DNA from: JBCCCJ01 sp039029315
GTDB taxonomy: Bacteria > Bacteroidota > Bacteroidia > J057
Assembly: GCA_039029315.1 (NCBI GenBank)
Contig: JBCCGK010000059.1
Span: forward strand, 1 to 64,000
Direction: 5' to 3'
DNA: 64,000 bases
A program made the translations under genes and the position numbers. The number at the start of each line of letters is the position of its first letter. Position 1 is the first letter of the stretch. Below, piece by piece: positions 44,815-53,274 of the stretch. The notes beneath the pieces were generated by a model. That model did not search any database. It saw only the letters and a program-made list of their open reading frames with translations, and was not told where the DNA came from.

Positions 44815-45831
44815 ATGAATCGCAAAAAATTCCTTCAATACGCCGCAACCGCAGGCATTCCCTTGATATTGCCCTGGGATATGGCTCCAACCACTGTTTC
44901 GGAAGATGAATCAGAAGCAGAACTCACAATTGGTTTGGTCGCAGATGCTCATCAAGACATCATGCATGATTGCGAAGAGCGACTTGCCGCCTTTGTTGCG
45001 GCCACACTTGAGCGACAAACGGATGTCAACATTCAGTTGGGAGATTTTTGTTTTCCCATTCCTGACAACAAGCCTTTTTTGAACATTTGGAATCAATACA
45101 AAGGCCCGAAATACCATGTGCTCGGCAACCATGATATGGATGTTTGTACCAAAGCGGAAGTTATGGACTATTGGGGCATGGAAGCGCCGCATTATTCCTT
45201 TGATCTGAAAGGCTATCACTTCGTGGTGCTGGATGCCAATTTCCTCTATTTGGAAGGAAGATTTTCGGACTATGCCCACGGCAACTTCTATATAGATGAT
45301 GCCTTTCGGACATGGATTCATCCAGAGCAAATCGATTGGTTGGGAGCGGATCTCCGCGCAACCAATCTCCCGACAATCGTATTTTCTCATCAGGGATTGG
45401 CTCATGATCTTTGGGGAGTAAAAAACCGAAGACAGATACAACTTCTCCTGGAAGCCGCCAATGAGGAAGCAGGCTTCTCAAAAGTGATTGCCTGTTTCAA
45501 CGGACACAATCATGTCGATGATTGCAGGAAAATCAATGGGATTTATTATGTGGAAATGAATAGTTTAAGTTATCAATGGTTAGGTGAGAAATATCAATGT
45601 TTTACTCGCTATCCCAAAGAAATCTATGAACGCAAACCGAATTTGTCGAAGGTTGCCCCTTTTCGGGACCCTCTATACGCATTGATCACCTTATCCAAAG
45701 GAAAAATTGTCATCGAGGGCATAGAGAGTCGATGGATTGGCCCGTCGCCTTCAGAGCTTGGACTTCCAAAAAATTTCTACAGTATCCCTTATAGCCCGGA
45801 GATTTCTGACCAACTTCTGAAGATCGATTGA
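44815..45831 (+). CDS. Secreted calcineurin-like metallophosphoesterase
   Basis: A 338-residue protein with an N-terminal export-like segment (MNRKKFLQYAATAGIPLIL) and the metal-binding motifs in order: LVADAHQD (about 40-47), LGDFCFP, LGNHDMD, FSHQGL and FNGHNHVD. The first motif has His plus Gln where a DxH is normal, but the rest are intact. It hydrolyses phosphoesters; the substrate is not predictable. It begins 6 bases after the remains of the endonuclease/phosphatase gene and was probably transcribed with it. Confidence 0.85.
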   Translation: MNRKKFLQYAATAGIPLILPWDMAPTTVSEDESEAELTIGLVADAHQDIMHDCEERLAAFVAATLERQTDVNIQLGDFCFPIPDNKPFLNIWNQYKGPKYHVLGNHDMDVCTKAEVMDYWGMEAPHYSFDLKGYHFVVLDANFLYLEGRFSDYAHGNFYIDDAFRTWIHPEQIDWLGADLRATNLPTIVFSHQGLAHDLWGVKNRRQIQLLLEAANEEAGFSKVIACFNGHNHVDDCRKINGIYYVEMNSLSYQWLGEKYQCFTRYPKEIYERKPNLSKVAPFRDPLYALITLSKGKIVIEGIESRWIGPSPSELGLPKNFYSIPYSPEISDQLLKID

Positions 45832-46072
45832 ACATCTTCCCTTTGTACTGGTCGGAGATAGTTGATGGATGATTCCCGTTTCTTAGTAAGTGGGGGGACA
45901 CAATCAAATTGTAGGATCTTGTTCCTCCCCAACCTCCTCCAAAGGGGGAAATCGTTGATTTCTGGCCTTGTGGGTTGATGTCTCCCGCTGGCGGGAGAGC
46001 GAGAGGGTGGAAGATGATTGTCAAATATACATGTCTCCTTACTTACATGACAGAATAGAAGGAAGCAGCAGG
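45832..46072. other. Intergenic region with a short palindrome
   Basis: About 240 bases between convergent genes. The palindrome TCTCCCGCTGGCGGGAGA is at 45981-45998, within a GC-rich tract that also contains CCTCCTCCAAAGGGGGAAA. Such a sequence looks like a dispersed extragenic repeat. No gene is present. Confidence 0.4.
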
Positions 46073-47299
46073 CTATTTTGCCCAGGAACCATCCTTTGTA
46101 ATATTGACAAAAGACCTCTCTTCTGCTTCGGGAGAAGCTGATGGGTCATAGCGGTACAGTCCTCCAAACCCGCCCAGCCAGAATCGCCCCTCTTTATCTT
46201 CCACCACCGAATGTACCGCATTCAATGGGAGGCCATCTTGTTTATGAAAGTTGGTCAGGGACCCTGAGGTGAGTTTGGCTGACGGGTCATATCGGTAGAT
46301 GCCAGCATGTTCTATGGGAAACCAGATATTGCCTGACTGATCCTCATATAAACTCCATGCTTCTGTTCCCTTTATGCCTAATTCTGATGTAATATGAGTG
46401 AATGCTGTTCCCCTATCCTTGTGTTCCGCTGAAGGATCATAACGACAGACCCCATTGTGGTGAGTCGCAAACCAGATATGTCCGTTTTTGTCTTCCAATA
46501 AATCATTCACCGAGTTATGACAAAGGCCATCTTTCGCAGAAATATTGGTGAGGCTTGTGCCATCTTCCTTCTGCCTTTTGGACGGATCATAGACATATGC
46601 CCCACCATTCGTAGCAAACCAGATGTTGCCCTTGCTGTCTTCCATGATGCTATGAACGATCCAGGCACTTGTGACACCTCTTGACTCGTCTGGCTCTGTC
46701 TCTGGTAGGACAAAATGATGAAACGTTCCTCTATCTTCGCTCCCGGCTGCAGGCGTATATCGACTTAGCCCTCCCAAGGTGCCGATCCAAATGTTGCCTG
46801 TGCGATCTAGTTCCATGCTCCATACATCCTGATTGACGAGGCCATCCTTGTCAGAAAAGGTGATAAATGACTTGGCACCCGTCTTCTGAATCGCAGAAGG
46901 ATCATATTTGATGATCCCTGCATTGGTGCCAAACCAAAGATTGCCTGCTTGATCCTCAAGCATTTGCCTGATTACCCTGCGCTCGAACACTTCATGCTGA
47001 GAGTAATCAAGGAGGGAATCTCCATCATAGCAGAAGACATTGTCGCCTACAAACCAGAGATTTTCCTGTGAATCCTGAAATACCCTGCGGACAACCTGCA
47101 TGATTTGCGCATCCATATTGAGGTCGCGAAAAGGGTCTGTTCGGAGATCTGCCTGTTCCGATGTATCCATAGGAACTGTGATTGCCTGACCCGAATGCTC
47201 TTGTGGTACCGTGGTTTTGTCTTGCGCGATGCAGGAGGAAATGAGCACGAAAGAAAGGAGAAGAAGCCGAAATGGAGAGAATGTCAAAAACTTGTTCAT
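46073..47299 (-). CDS. Reg_prop beta-propeller lipoprotein without a kinase domain
   Basis: From the ATG at 47299 the protein has 408 residues and a lipoprotein signal ending SSC. At least six blades with the pattern of two-component-regulator propellers are visible: each ends like GNIWFATxxGGxYxYDPSA followed by FTNISxKDGLxxNxVxSxxED. In full-length hybrid sensors these propellers precede a transmembrane histidine kinase; here the protein ends after the propeller. It may be a ligand-binding lipoprotein that serves a kinase elsewhere, or a truncated sensor. Confidence 0.82.
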   Translation of the reverse strand: MNKFLTFSPFRLLLLSFVLISSCIAQDKTTVPQEHSGQAITVPMDTSEQADLRTDPFRDLNMDAQIMQVVRRVFQDSQENLWFVGDNVFCYDGDSLLDYSQHEVFERRVIRQMLEDQAGNLWFGTNAGIIKYDPSAIQKTGAKSFITFSDKDGLVNQDVWSMELDRTGNIWIGTLGGLSRYTPAAGSEDRGTFHHFVLPETEPDESRGVTSAWIVHSIMEDSKGNIWFATNGGAYVYDPSKRQKEDGTSLTNISAKDGLCHNSVNDLLEDKNGHIWFATHHNGVCRYDPSAEHKDRGTAFTHITSELGIKGTEAWSLYEDQSGNIWFPIEHAGIYRYDPSAKLTSGSLTNFHKQDGLPLNAVHSVVEDKEGRFWLGGFGGLYRYDPSASPEAEERSFVNITKDGSWAK

Positions 47300-47524
47300 A
47301 CCTGTGTCATGTTCTTTGGGTAGCAAAGATATGAGGCACTTGCTCCTCATGACACTTGTTGCATGTAAAATTATGTAAAATGGTTGTAAATGTTTCCCAT
47401 ATCAATCAAAGCTCTGTGGCGTGGGAATGGGGTGTTTCTGCCAGTGGTTATTCCTCGTCGGCTCATCCCATTATGGGTCAGAGAAGCTTTCCCTGCTCTT
47501 CGGCTCATAAGAGTAGAGGATTGG

Positions 47525-47893
47525 CTATTTCTTTTTCCGTTTGGTGGGTTTGGGCTTCAGGCTTTGGATGTAAAGAAGGCTCTTTTCGAGGTATGGCATC
47601 AAGGCCTCGGTGTCTTCCAGCAGATGATCTGGAATGCTGACATACTCCTTCATCACCGCTCCGTGTTGTTCGTACAAGCTCGTATCAAATTCGATGAGAA
47701 ATGCTTCTCTTTCTTCCTTTCCCAGACGAAGGCCCATGATGCCTTCTTTGGACAGATAACTGAACATATGACCATTGAGAGAGGTGTAGGGACTGTTTTT
47801 GCCTTTGCGCTCGATATCGGGATGGGCTTCGATCAAGCGGTCGTAGGCAGCGAGTTTGTCTGCGGGGATAGGGCTTGGTTTGGGAGTAGGCAT
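47525..47893 (-). CDS. TfoX N-terminal-like protein
   Basis: With the start at 47893 (MPTPKPSPIPADKL) the protein has 122 residues; an ATG at 47920 is possible. The pattern FSYLSKEGIMGLRLGKEEREAFL and the closing ALMPYLEKSLLYIQSLKPKP fits small TfoX-N-like proteins of unknown function. The C terminus is basic (KPTKRKKK). It is a single gene with nothing else to suggest a role. Confidence 0.65.
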   Translation of the reverse strand: MPTPKPSPIPADKLAAYDRLIEAHPDIERKGKNSPYTSLNGHMFSYLSKEGIMGLRLGKEEREAFLIEFDTSLYEQHGAVMKEYVSIPDHLLEDTEALMPYLEKSLLYIQSLKPKPTKRKKK

Positions 47894-47965
47894 AAGGCGA
47901 AAATTGATGTCTTTGTCCATGAAAGATACACATAGTAGAGAGAAGATACACCTGGCCTCAGAGAT

Positions 47966-48098
47966 GGGGTGTACGTCAGATTTCCCAATCAAAGAGATTG
48001 CCTTGTTTCAAAACCTCTTCCGCACTGCCCCGTTTCTCCTCAAAAAGAGAAACGACCCCACATGCTAGGAAACAAATGGGACATTTGACGTACACCCC
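47966..48098. mobile_element. Small MITE with 24-base terminal inverted repeats and target duplication
   Basis: The arms GGGGTGTACGTCAGAT... (left, 47966) and ...TTTGACGTACACCCC (right, ending 48098) are inverted repeats; the first 13 bases are identical and about 20 of 24 match. The 133-base element has an internal GTTTCTC/GAGAAAC hairpin and no reading frame. AGAGAT occurs directly on both sides (47960-47965 and 48099-48104), which is a target-site duplication. It is unrelated in sequence to the element at 32351. Confidence 0.75.
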
Positions 48099-48108
48099 AG
48101 AGATGTGA

Positions 48109-48150
48109 TGAATCGGTCGTGTCAGATGAGCCTCTGACACGACCGATTCA
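48109..48150. terminator. Perfect 18-base stem hairpin
   Basis: TGAATCGGTCGTGTCAGA (48109-48126) pairs without mismatch with 48133-48150; the loop is TGAGCC. It starts 14 bases after the stop of the amidohydrolase gene (leftward) and probably ends its transcription. It has no T-run. Confidence 0.7.
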
Positions 48151-48164
48151 TATCAGTCAGCTCC

Positions 48165-49367
48165 TCAAACGCCTAGTCTGGAAGGGATAGATACTTGCTC
48201 AAAAAGAAATTGTTTCGGATTCTCTACACTGATTTTTTCCATCAACCTATCCCCCATAATGGTGATGAAGTCAGCCAAAATCAATCGATAATCTCCTTCT
48301 AGCACAATCATATAAAAATCAGATCCGAACAATAATCTTTTGGCCAACAGCTTATTTTGTTCAAGCATTTGTTTGAGTCTGAGATTGTAGGTCTGAACGT
48401 GGAAGGTATAGGAAAAATCAGCATACACATATTCATAGCGGTTCATCATGTCAAGAATATAGGATACCCGATTGTTATGATTTCCTTTGCAGAATTTTTT
48501 CCAATCCTTTGTCCCTCCAAAATGGGCTAGATTGAGTTTGAGGGAAGGATATTTTTCCAGTACTGGCTCCCAGTTTTTTGGATCGTTGAAAAAAGTGGAG
48601 TAGGCTTTTTTTCTGAGAAAGAGTCGATTTTTTTCCTGATACCTCCATGTGCCACTGGCATCTTTATGTAAGCCAGGGATCTGTTTGATGAATTTCCTGG
48701 ACGTATGAACCCGTGCTCCGCCACAATGCGCTGTTACGGGAATGTTTTTTTCTTCACAAATCCGAAAAATCTCCATGAGGACAGGGTGGGAGGGAAGATA
48801 GCCAAGAGAAGGATATACCTTCACCCCAAAAAACTGATAGGAGTCTTCTGTTGAGAATGCTTTCAAAAAATTTTGTTTCACCCTGGGATGATTGGGGTCC
48901 ACACAAAGAAATGGCAACAAGGCATCCGGCTTTTGATCTCTTAGTTCTTTGGTCCACTCGATTTGGTCTTCGAAACTATGCTTGACCTTGCCCTTGATGC
49001 CGGTCTCCATATCCAGGGTCAAGGGTGCCATGATGGCTTTGCGATTGGGGTAGTAGTTGGCCAGTTTTTGAGAGATTTCCCAGGGAGAACAGGTTTGGAG
49101 CAAATGCAAAAAATTGGCTCTTCGACTGAACCAGTCTGTATCTGTATGGCCCAGAATCTTGTGGAGGAAATGTTCGATTTTTGCCAAAGCGCGACGATTC
49201 ATTGGAATGCGCATGCCGATGAAGCGGTTGGGCACATCCTTATAGCTGAACACATGACAGTGGATGTCAAACAAGACTTTGGGGTCATCCAAGATCGGAC
49301 GCATTTCTTTTGGGACTCGATCCATTGGAACATCACTGATTTTTGCTGAAAAATCTTGTAAATTCAT
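48165..49367 (-). CDS. Metal-dependent amidohydrolase (TIM-barrel)
   Basis: From the ATG at 49367 (MNLQDFSAKI) the protein has 400 residues. The metal-binding pattern is FDIHCHVF near the N terminus (HxH), then GVKVYPSLGY, the HC motif of VTAHCGGAR (about 215), LNLAHFGG and the Asp of LLFGSDFYM. These belong to the amidohydrolase_2 group of decarboxylases and hydrolases. No signal peptide is present. Function beyond metal-dependent hydrolysis or decarboxylation is not predictable. Confidence 0.85.
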   Translation of the reverse strand: MNLQDFSAKISDVPMDRVPKEMRPILDDPKVLFDIHCHVFSYKDVPNRFIGMRIPMNRRALAKIEHFLHKILGHTDTDWFSRRANFLHLLQTCSPWEISQKLANYYPNRKAIMAPLTLDMETGIKGKVKHSFEDQIEWTKELRDQKPDALLPFLCVDPNHPRVKQNFLKAFSTEDSYQFFGVKVYPSLGYLPSHPVLMEIFRICEEKNIPVTAHCGGARVHTSRKFIKQIPGLHKDASGTWRYQEKNRLFLRKKAYSTFFNDPKNWEPVLEKYPSLKLNLAHFGGTKDWKKFCKGNHNNRVSYILDMMNRYEYVYADFSYTFHVQTYNLRLKQMLEQNKLLAKRLLFGSDFYMIVLEGDYRLILADFITIMGDRLMEKISVENPKQFLFEQVSIPSRLGV

Positions 49368-49519
49368 AGTGAATAAGTGGTTATGGGAAAAAGCTGAAAG
49401 CACCGCGGGTGTAAAAACGGTACTTTCATGCTCCGAACATCAGTTGCGCTTTCCCTAAAAGAAAAATGGGTCGCAAAGAACGTGTAGTCAATGGCTGACT
49501 ACATATGGGTGAATAGGGC

Positions 49520-49687
49520 TAAGAGACTGTTTAGGAATCTGTGCTAAGAATTTTTATGGTGTATTTTTTTCTCAGCTAAGGCTCTTTTTTGTTCTCATAG
49601 TGGTGCTATGGGAACAAAAAAAGCCGCCGGATGAGGAAAAAAGACACATACAAAAAATAAGTGATAGATGTTTAAACAGTCTCAAAG
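49520..49687. repeat. MITE-like long palindrome, full-length copy
   Basis: A 168-base copy of the element at 32351-32517, with the same ends (TAAGAGACTGTTT and AAACAGTCTCAAAG) and the central CTTTTTTGTTCTCAT hairpin with GGTGGTGCT-like loop. A few substitutions weaken the stem (one G for A in the right arm). It sits between the amidohydrolase gene and the decayed reading frame at 49717. Confidence 0.8.
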
Positions 49688-49716
49688 AGTAATTTGGCAA
49701 TACTTCGACCAATTGA

Positions 49717-49920
49717 GACAAGCTTGATGTCATCTCATACCTATTGGATCAACACATCATCTTCAACCACCAGGGGCTTGCCTGCTTCCTATGCGAATCG
49801 TTCATTATTTGGTTGGACGATAAGAAAGGGCAATGTCATCTCATGTGTGTGTTGGTTGAACCTGGCTTGTATTACTTATACGATCCGAAAGGGGGATTTA
49901 CATTTTTTCGTTGGAATTAA
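49717..49920 (+). pseudogene. Fragment of an unrecognised protein gene
   Basis: Codons from 49717 to the stop at 49918-49920 spell 67 residues of coding-like sequence (LLDQHIIFNHQGLACFLCESF, then LYYLYDPKGGFTFFRWN), but there is no start codon near the beginning and an in-frame stop precedes it at 49714. The composition is unlike random sequence, so it is probably the 3' end of a gene whose first part has been lost. A repeat copy lies directly upstream. I do not recognise the family. Confidence 0.35.
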
Positions 49921-50113
49921 TTTCTTTCTGAAGTGGAGCTTGGGTGACTCTCAGTCTGTCCATAGCCCAATGGCTGCTTTGAGTAGGAGAGAGCATGAGT
50001 TCAAATAGGCTGAATCATCGCAACCATTGAATCCCTTCACACATGCTCCTCCCATCAAGAGAGGATTTCTCAGGCGTATTCGAATGAGAGTTCCATTCGC
50101 CTTATAAACATAA
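49921..50113. other. Intergenic region, nothing clear
   Basis: About 190 bases downstream of the CHAT gene and of the fragment at 49717. No hairpin strong enough to call and no known repeat is seen. Confidence 0.35.
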
Positions 50114-53100
50114 TCATGAGTGCCCAGAATTCTTCCCTGCTTTCTTTCGTCCTCTGCGAAACATGATCCAGCCTGCCAGCATACCACTTGCCAATATGCT
50201 AGCAAAGATCAGGACAATCACATATAGGTAGGATTGCTCATCTTTTTTCACTTGAATCGGAGAGCTGTCTCCAATGACAATGGGAGCCGCCCAATAAAAT
50301 GGGTAGTTGTAATCAAATTTCTTCTTTAATTCCAATTTGGCCAATCGGAGAGATTCTGCCTTATTCTTCCCCTTGGCTAGCTGAATGTAGTAGTGTTTCA
50401 TCAGTTCTGAGTTGGCATCGTCATTGACGCTCCACAAGGTAGCTACGACACTCTTTGCTCCAGCAAACTGGAAGGCCTGGGCCAGACTCATGACCCCTTC
50501 TCCTGGCAGCCAGTGTCCAAGTTGTGTCACGCAGGCACTCAAAACGACCATTTCGGCAATCAGATTCAGGTTGTACAGGTCGGCGAAATACAATCTTTCA
50601 TTGTCAATGCCATCCTTGACAGGCCTGAAAGCCAAATAACTGTATCTGCTATTCAATGTGTCGAAAACGCCATGTGTGGCAAGGTGAATCAATCGATAGC
50701 TTGGCGCTTCCTCAATGAATCTTCCAAGGAGGGCCGGCTTCCCTTCATGTGGATACATCTTTCCGCCAAATATCTTATGAATAAATGTTATCTCATCCTC
50801 ACTTTCTGTGAGTTCATGAAAGAGGGAAAGGGAGGCAGGTTCTTGTCTTTGCTGAAAAAAATCAAGTTGCTGGAACTGTTTGTCTGCCTCTGAAAGCTTG
50901 TCGAACGGCAATTCTTTAAATGATGGGGCAAAAGCTAATAGAGGTTTCTGAAAAAATGTAGATTTGATTTGTCTGTCGATACCCCTTTGCCAGAGTTTGA
51001 CAGAAAACTCATAACTGATTGCATATTCCTCCAGAACCAGATGATGTCTGCTGTGTCGCATTTCCTTATCCAGAGAGCTCGTCGGGAGTACTTCTAATGG
51101 AAAGCTATACATCTCCCGATCCGGGATAATGATCACATTCGTGTCGCATACATGCTTGATCGGATATATCAATTGTTGATATAAGCGATATCCCAAAGAG
51201 TTGTAAATGGCTTTCTCATCGAGTGGTTCTTCTTCTACCCAATCTTTGGTTCTTGGGAGAATATTGGCGAATTTAAGTAAAGAATCAACTTCTCTTTTGC
51301 TCTCTTTCATGATTATGCTGTCCTGGTTGATCGCAAATATGTACCAGCTACTGTCTCCTGCAAAATATTCGATGAGGGTGGTATGCTCTGGGATTCGATG
51401 CTGAATAGCAGTGAGGTCGACAAAACTAGTGTCATATCTCATGCTGTGGTAGCTCGGATACTCAGTTCGATATCTTGCAATGAGTGATTGTAATTTTCCG
51501 TATTGAATGGAAATCTCTTTGACAAGGGCTTTGTAGGTAGGATCTTCTGGTGAAAACTGATCCAAATCATGTTCACATCTGGCAATGATGGTTTTGATGT
51601 GCCGTTCTTGATTCAATAATTCTTCAGGGATATTGGTAAATGATTTGGCATCCTGCTCTAGCAATCGCTGATACAAGAGGGTTGCTTTTGCCTTTTCAGC
51701 CAATTGGAAGGCAAGATCTTTGCGTCCCAGAAATTTGCTCACCTGAATGGCACCTTCAAATATGGGATAGATATCATTCAGTAACTTCAACTTGGATTCA
51801 GCTAAAAAAAAGGACGCTCGATATTCATCGATCAAGCGTATCGCCAAAAAATAAGCTTCCCTGGCATGGTCCAACTCCTCCTTCTGCTGGGAACGCTTGT
51901 ACCTGCGGAGAAATAAGGCTGCTTTCGAGTGCAGAAGAGTTATGATCTCTTTTTTATGGTCAATAGCGATCACATGTTGGGGCGATGGATTCACTTCTGG
52001 ATTGTTATCATTGAACCTGGGAACCATCATGTTGATTCCTTTTTGATAGGCGAACAACGCGCTGTCAAAGTTCCCTTGATCTCTGAATACATCTCCAAGA
52101 TTGTCGTGGTTCCTGACGAGTACCAATGTCTTTTTATCACTCTTTGGTTGAGAATAACACAATCGGATGGCTGTTCTTAGACTTTCAAGGGCCAGGGGCA
52201 GTTGTCCTAATCTTCGGTAAATAATTCCCTGATTTCCCTTAATTTCGGATTGGACAAGCACTCTCTTTTCAAATTGAAGAGCCAGTTGATAATAATTCAG
52301 CGCTTGAGTAAGGGAATCTTCTCCTAGATAAAGATTTCCGAGGTTTGTGAAAATAGTGGGCGTGACAGTAGGAGTAGCCTCAAAGTTAATCAATGATACC
52401 AATAGATTCAGATGGCGAACGCCTTTCTCAAAATCAGATAGCTGGCTGTAAATAGACCCCAATTGATTTCCGTAATGGACCAGCGAGTGATTGCTGAATC
52501 CCAATCTGGGATGCGTGAATAAATCCCAACTCCTTTGACTAAACCTGAGAGCTAGATATAGATCTTCTTTGTCATTGTACAGTTGAGCAGCATTCCAAAA
52601 AAAATATGCTTTTGCCTGAATGTTTTGGGAAGTGGAATTGTCAGTATTTTCGATCTCCCCCAGGCCGTTTTGTACGGCTTTCTCAGCCAATTCGAACTGA
52701 AAGGATCGCCTGAAGGACAGGCAAAGATTGGCATAACATTTCACTCGATTGAAATCTCCTGTCTCTAAATGCAGTTGTCTGATAGTCAGTGCCTCCTGAA
52801 AGTAGTTCGCGGCACGTGCAGCTCCTCCCTGTATGGAGTCTTGATTCAGGAGGGCTATGCCGATTTGATATAAAGCAGCTGCCAATGCCTTCTCATAGGA
52901 GGAGGGCTCATGATTCAGGGGGATGATTTGGCGATACACATCCACCAATTCTTGATAAAGAACAGCTCGCTTGGCGTAATATTTTTCTTTACCCAGCATA
53001 GGCCTGGATATATGATCAATCTTGTCTTTGGTTGTTTGTTCCTGAACCAATAAGGCTTCGATTTGAAGGGAGGCACAGGAATCAGCCTGAACAGGGAGCA

Positions 53101-53146
53101 ATACACTTGTCAGGATGCAGAAGCAGATAAGAATATGGTAGTTCAT
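50114..53146 (-). CDS. Secreted, membrane-anchored TPR-CHAT protease
   Basis: The 1010-residue protein has a signal peptide (MNYHILICFCILTSVLLPVQAD), TPR repeats from about 60 to 480 and a coiled-coil-like segment (about 490-560). A CHAT caspase-like domain (about 580-960) follows with both catalytic positions intact: His825 in HLATHGVF and Cys872 in VLSACVTQ. It also has the family's GEGVMSLAQAFQFAGAKSVVATLW. A C-terminal helix (about 973-995) and basic tail anchor it. CHAT proteases cleave specific partners after activation, sometimes gasdermins or other effectors. It is the last gene of the sigma-factor operon, 128 bases after the subtilase gene. Confidence 0.9.
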   Translation of the reverse strand: MNYHILICFCILTSVLLPVQADSCASLQIEALLVQEQTTKDKIDHISRPMLGKEKYYAKRAVLYQELVDVYRQIIPLNHEPSSYEKALAAALYQIGIALLNQDSIQGGAARAANYFQEALTIRQLHLETGDFNRVKCYANLCLSFRRSFQFELAEKAVQNGLGEIENTDNSTSQNIQAKAYFFWNAAQLYNDKEDLYLALRFSQRSWDLFTHPRLGFSNHSLVHYGNQLGSIYSQLSDFEKGVRHLNLLVSLINFEATPTVTPTIFTNLGNLYLGEDSLTQALNYYQLALQFEKRVLVQSEIKGNQGIIYRRLGQLPLALESLRTAIRLCYSQPKSDKKTLVLVRNHDNLGDVFRDQGNFDSALFAYQKGINMMVPRFNDNNPEVNPSPQHVIAIDHKKEIITLLHSKAALFLRRYKRSQQKEELDHAREAYFLAIRLIDEYRASFFLAESKLKLLNDIYPIFEGAIQVSKFLGRKDLAFQLAEKAKATLLYQRLLEQDAKSFTNIPEELLNQERHIKTIIARCEHDLDQFSPEDPTYKALVKEISIQYGKLQSLIARYRTEYPSYHSMRYDTSFVDLTAIQHRIPEHTTLIEYFAGDSSWYIFAINQDSIIMKESKREVDSLLKFANILPRTKDWVEEEPLDEKAIYNSLGYRLYQQLIYPIKHVCDTNVIIIPDREMYSFPLEVLPTSSLDKEMRHSRHHLVLEEYAISYEFSVKLWQRGIDRQIKSTFFQKPLLAFAPSFKELPFDKLSEADKQFQQLDFFQQRQEPASLSLFHELTESEDEITFIHKIFGGKMYPHEGKPALLGRFIEEAPSYRLIHLATHGVFDTLNSRYSYLAFRPVKDGIDNERLYFADLYNLNLIAEMVVLSACVTQLGHWLPGEGVMSLAQAFQFAGAKSVVATLWSVNDDANSELMKHYYIQLAKGKNKAESLRLAKLELKKKFDYNYPFYWAAPIVIGDSSPIQVKKDEQSYLYVIVLIFASILASGMLAGWIMFRRGRKKAGKNSGHS

Positions 53147-53274
53147 CAGGACGAAAATGAGAGATTGTAGAGAATGAATGTGTATACATGAACAAACAAT
53201 TCACATGGTTCTTTGTCCAAAAGCAAGCGAACAAAAAACCATGTGAGAGGAGCGAATGAAGATCTTTCTCCTTC

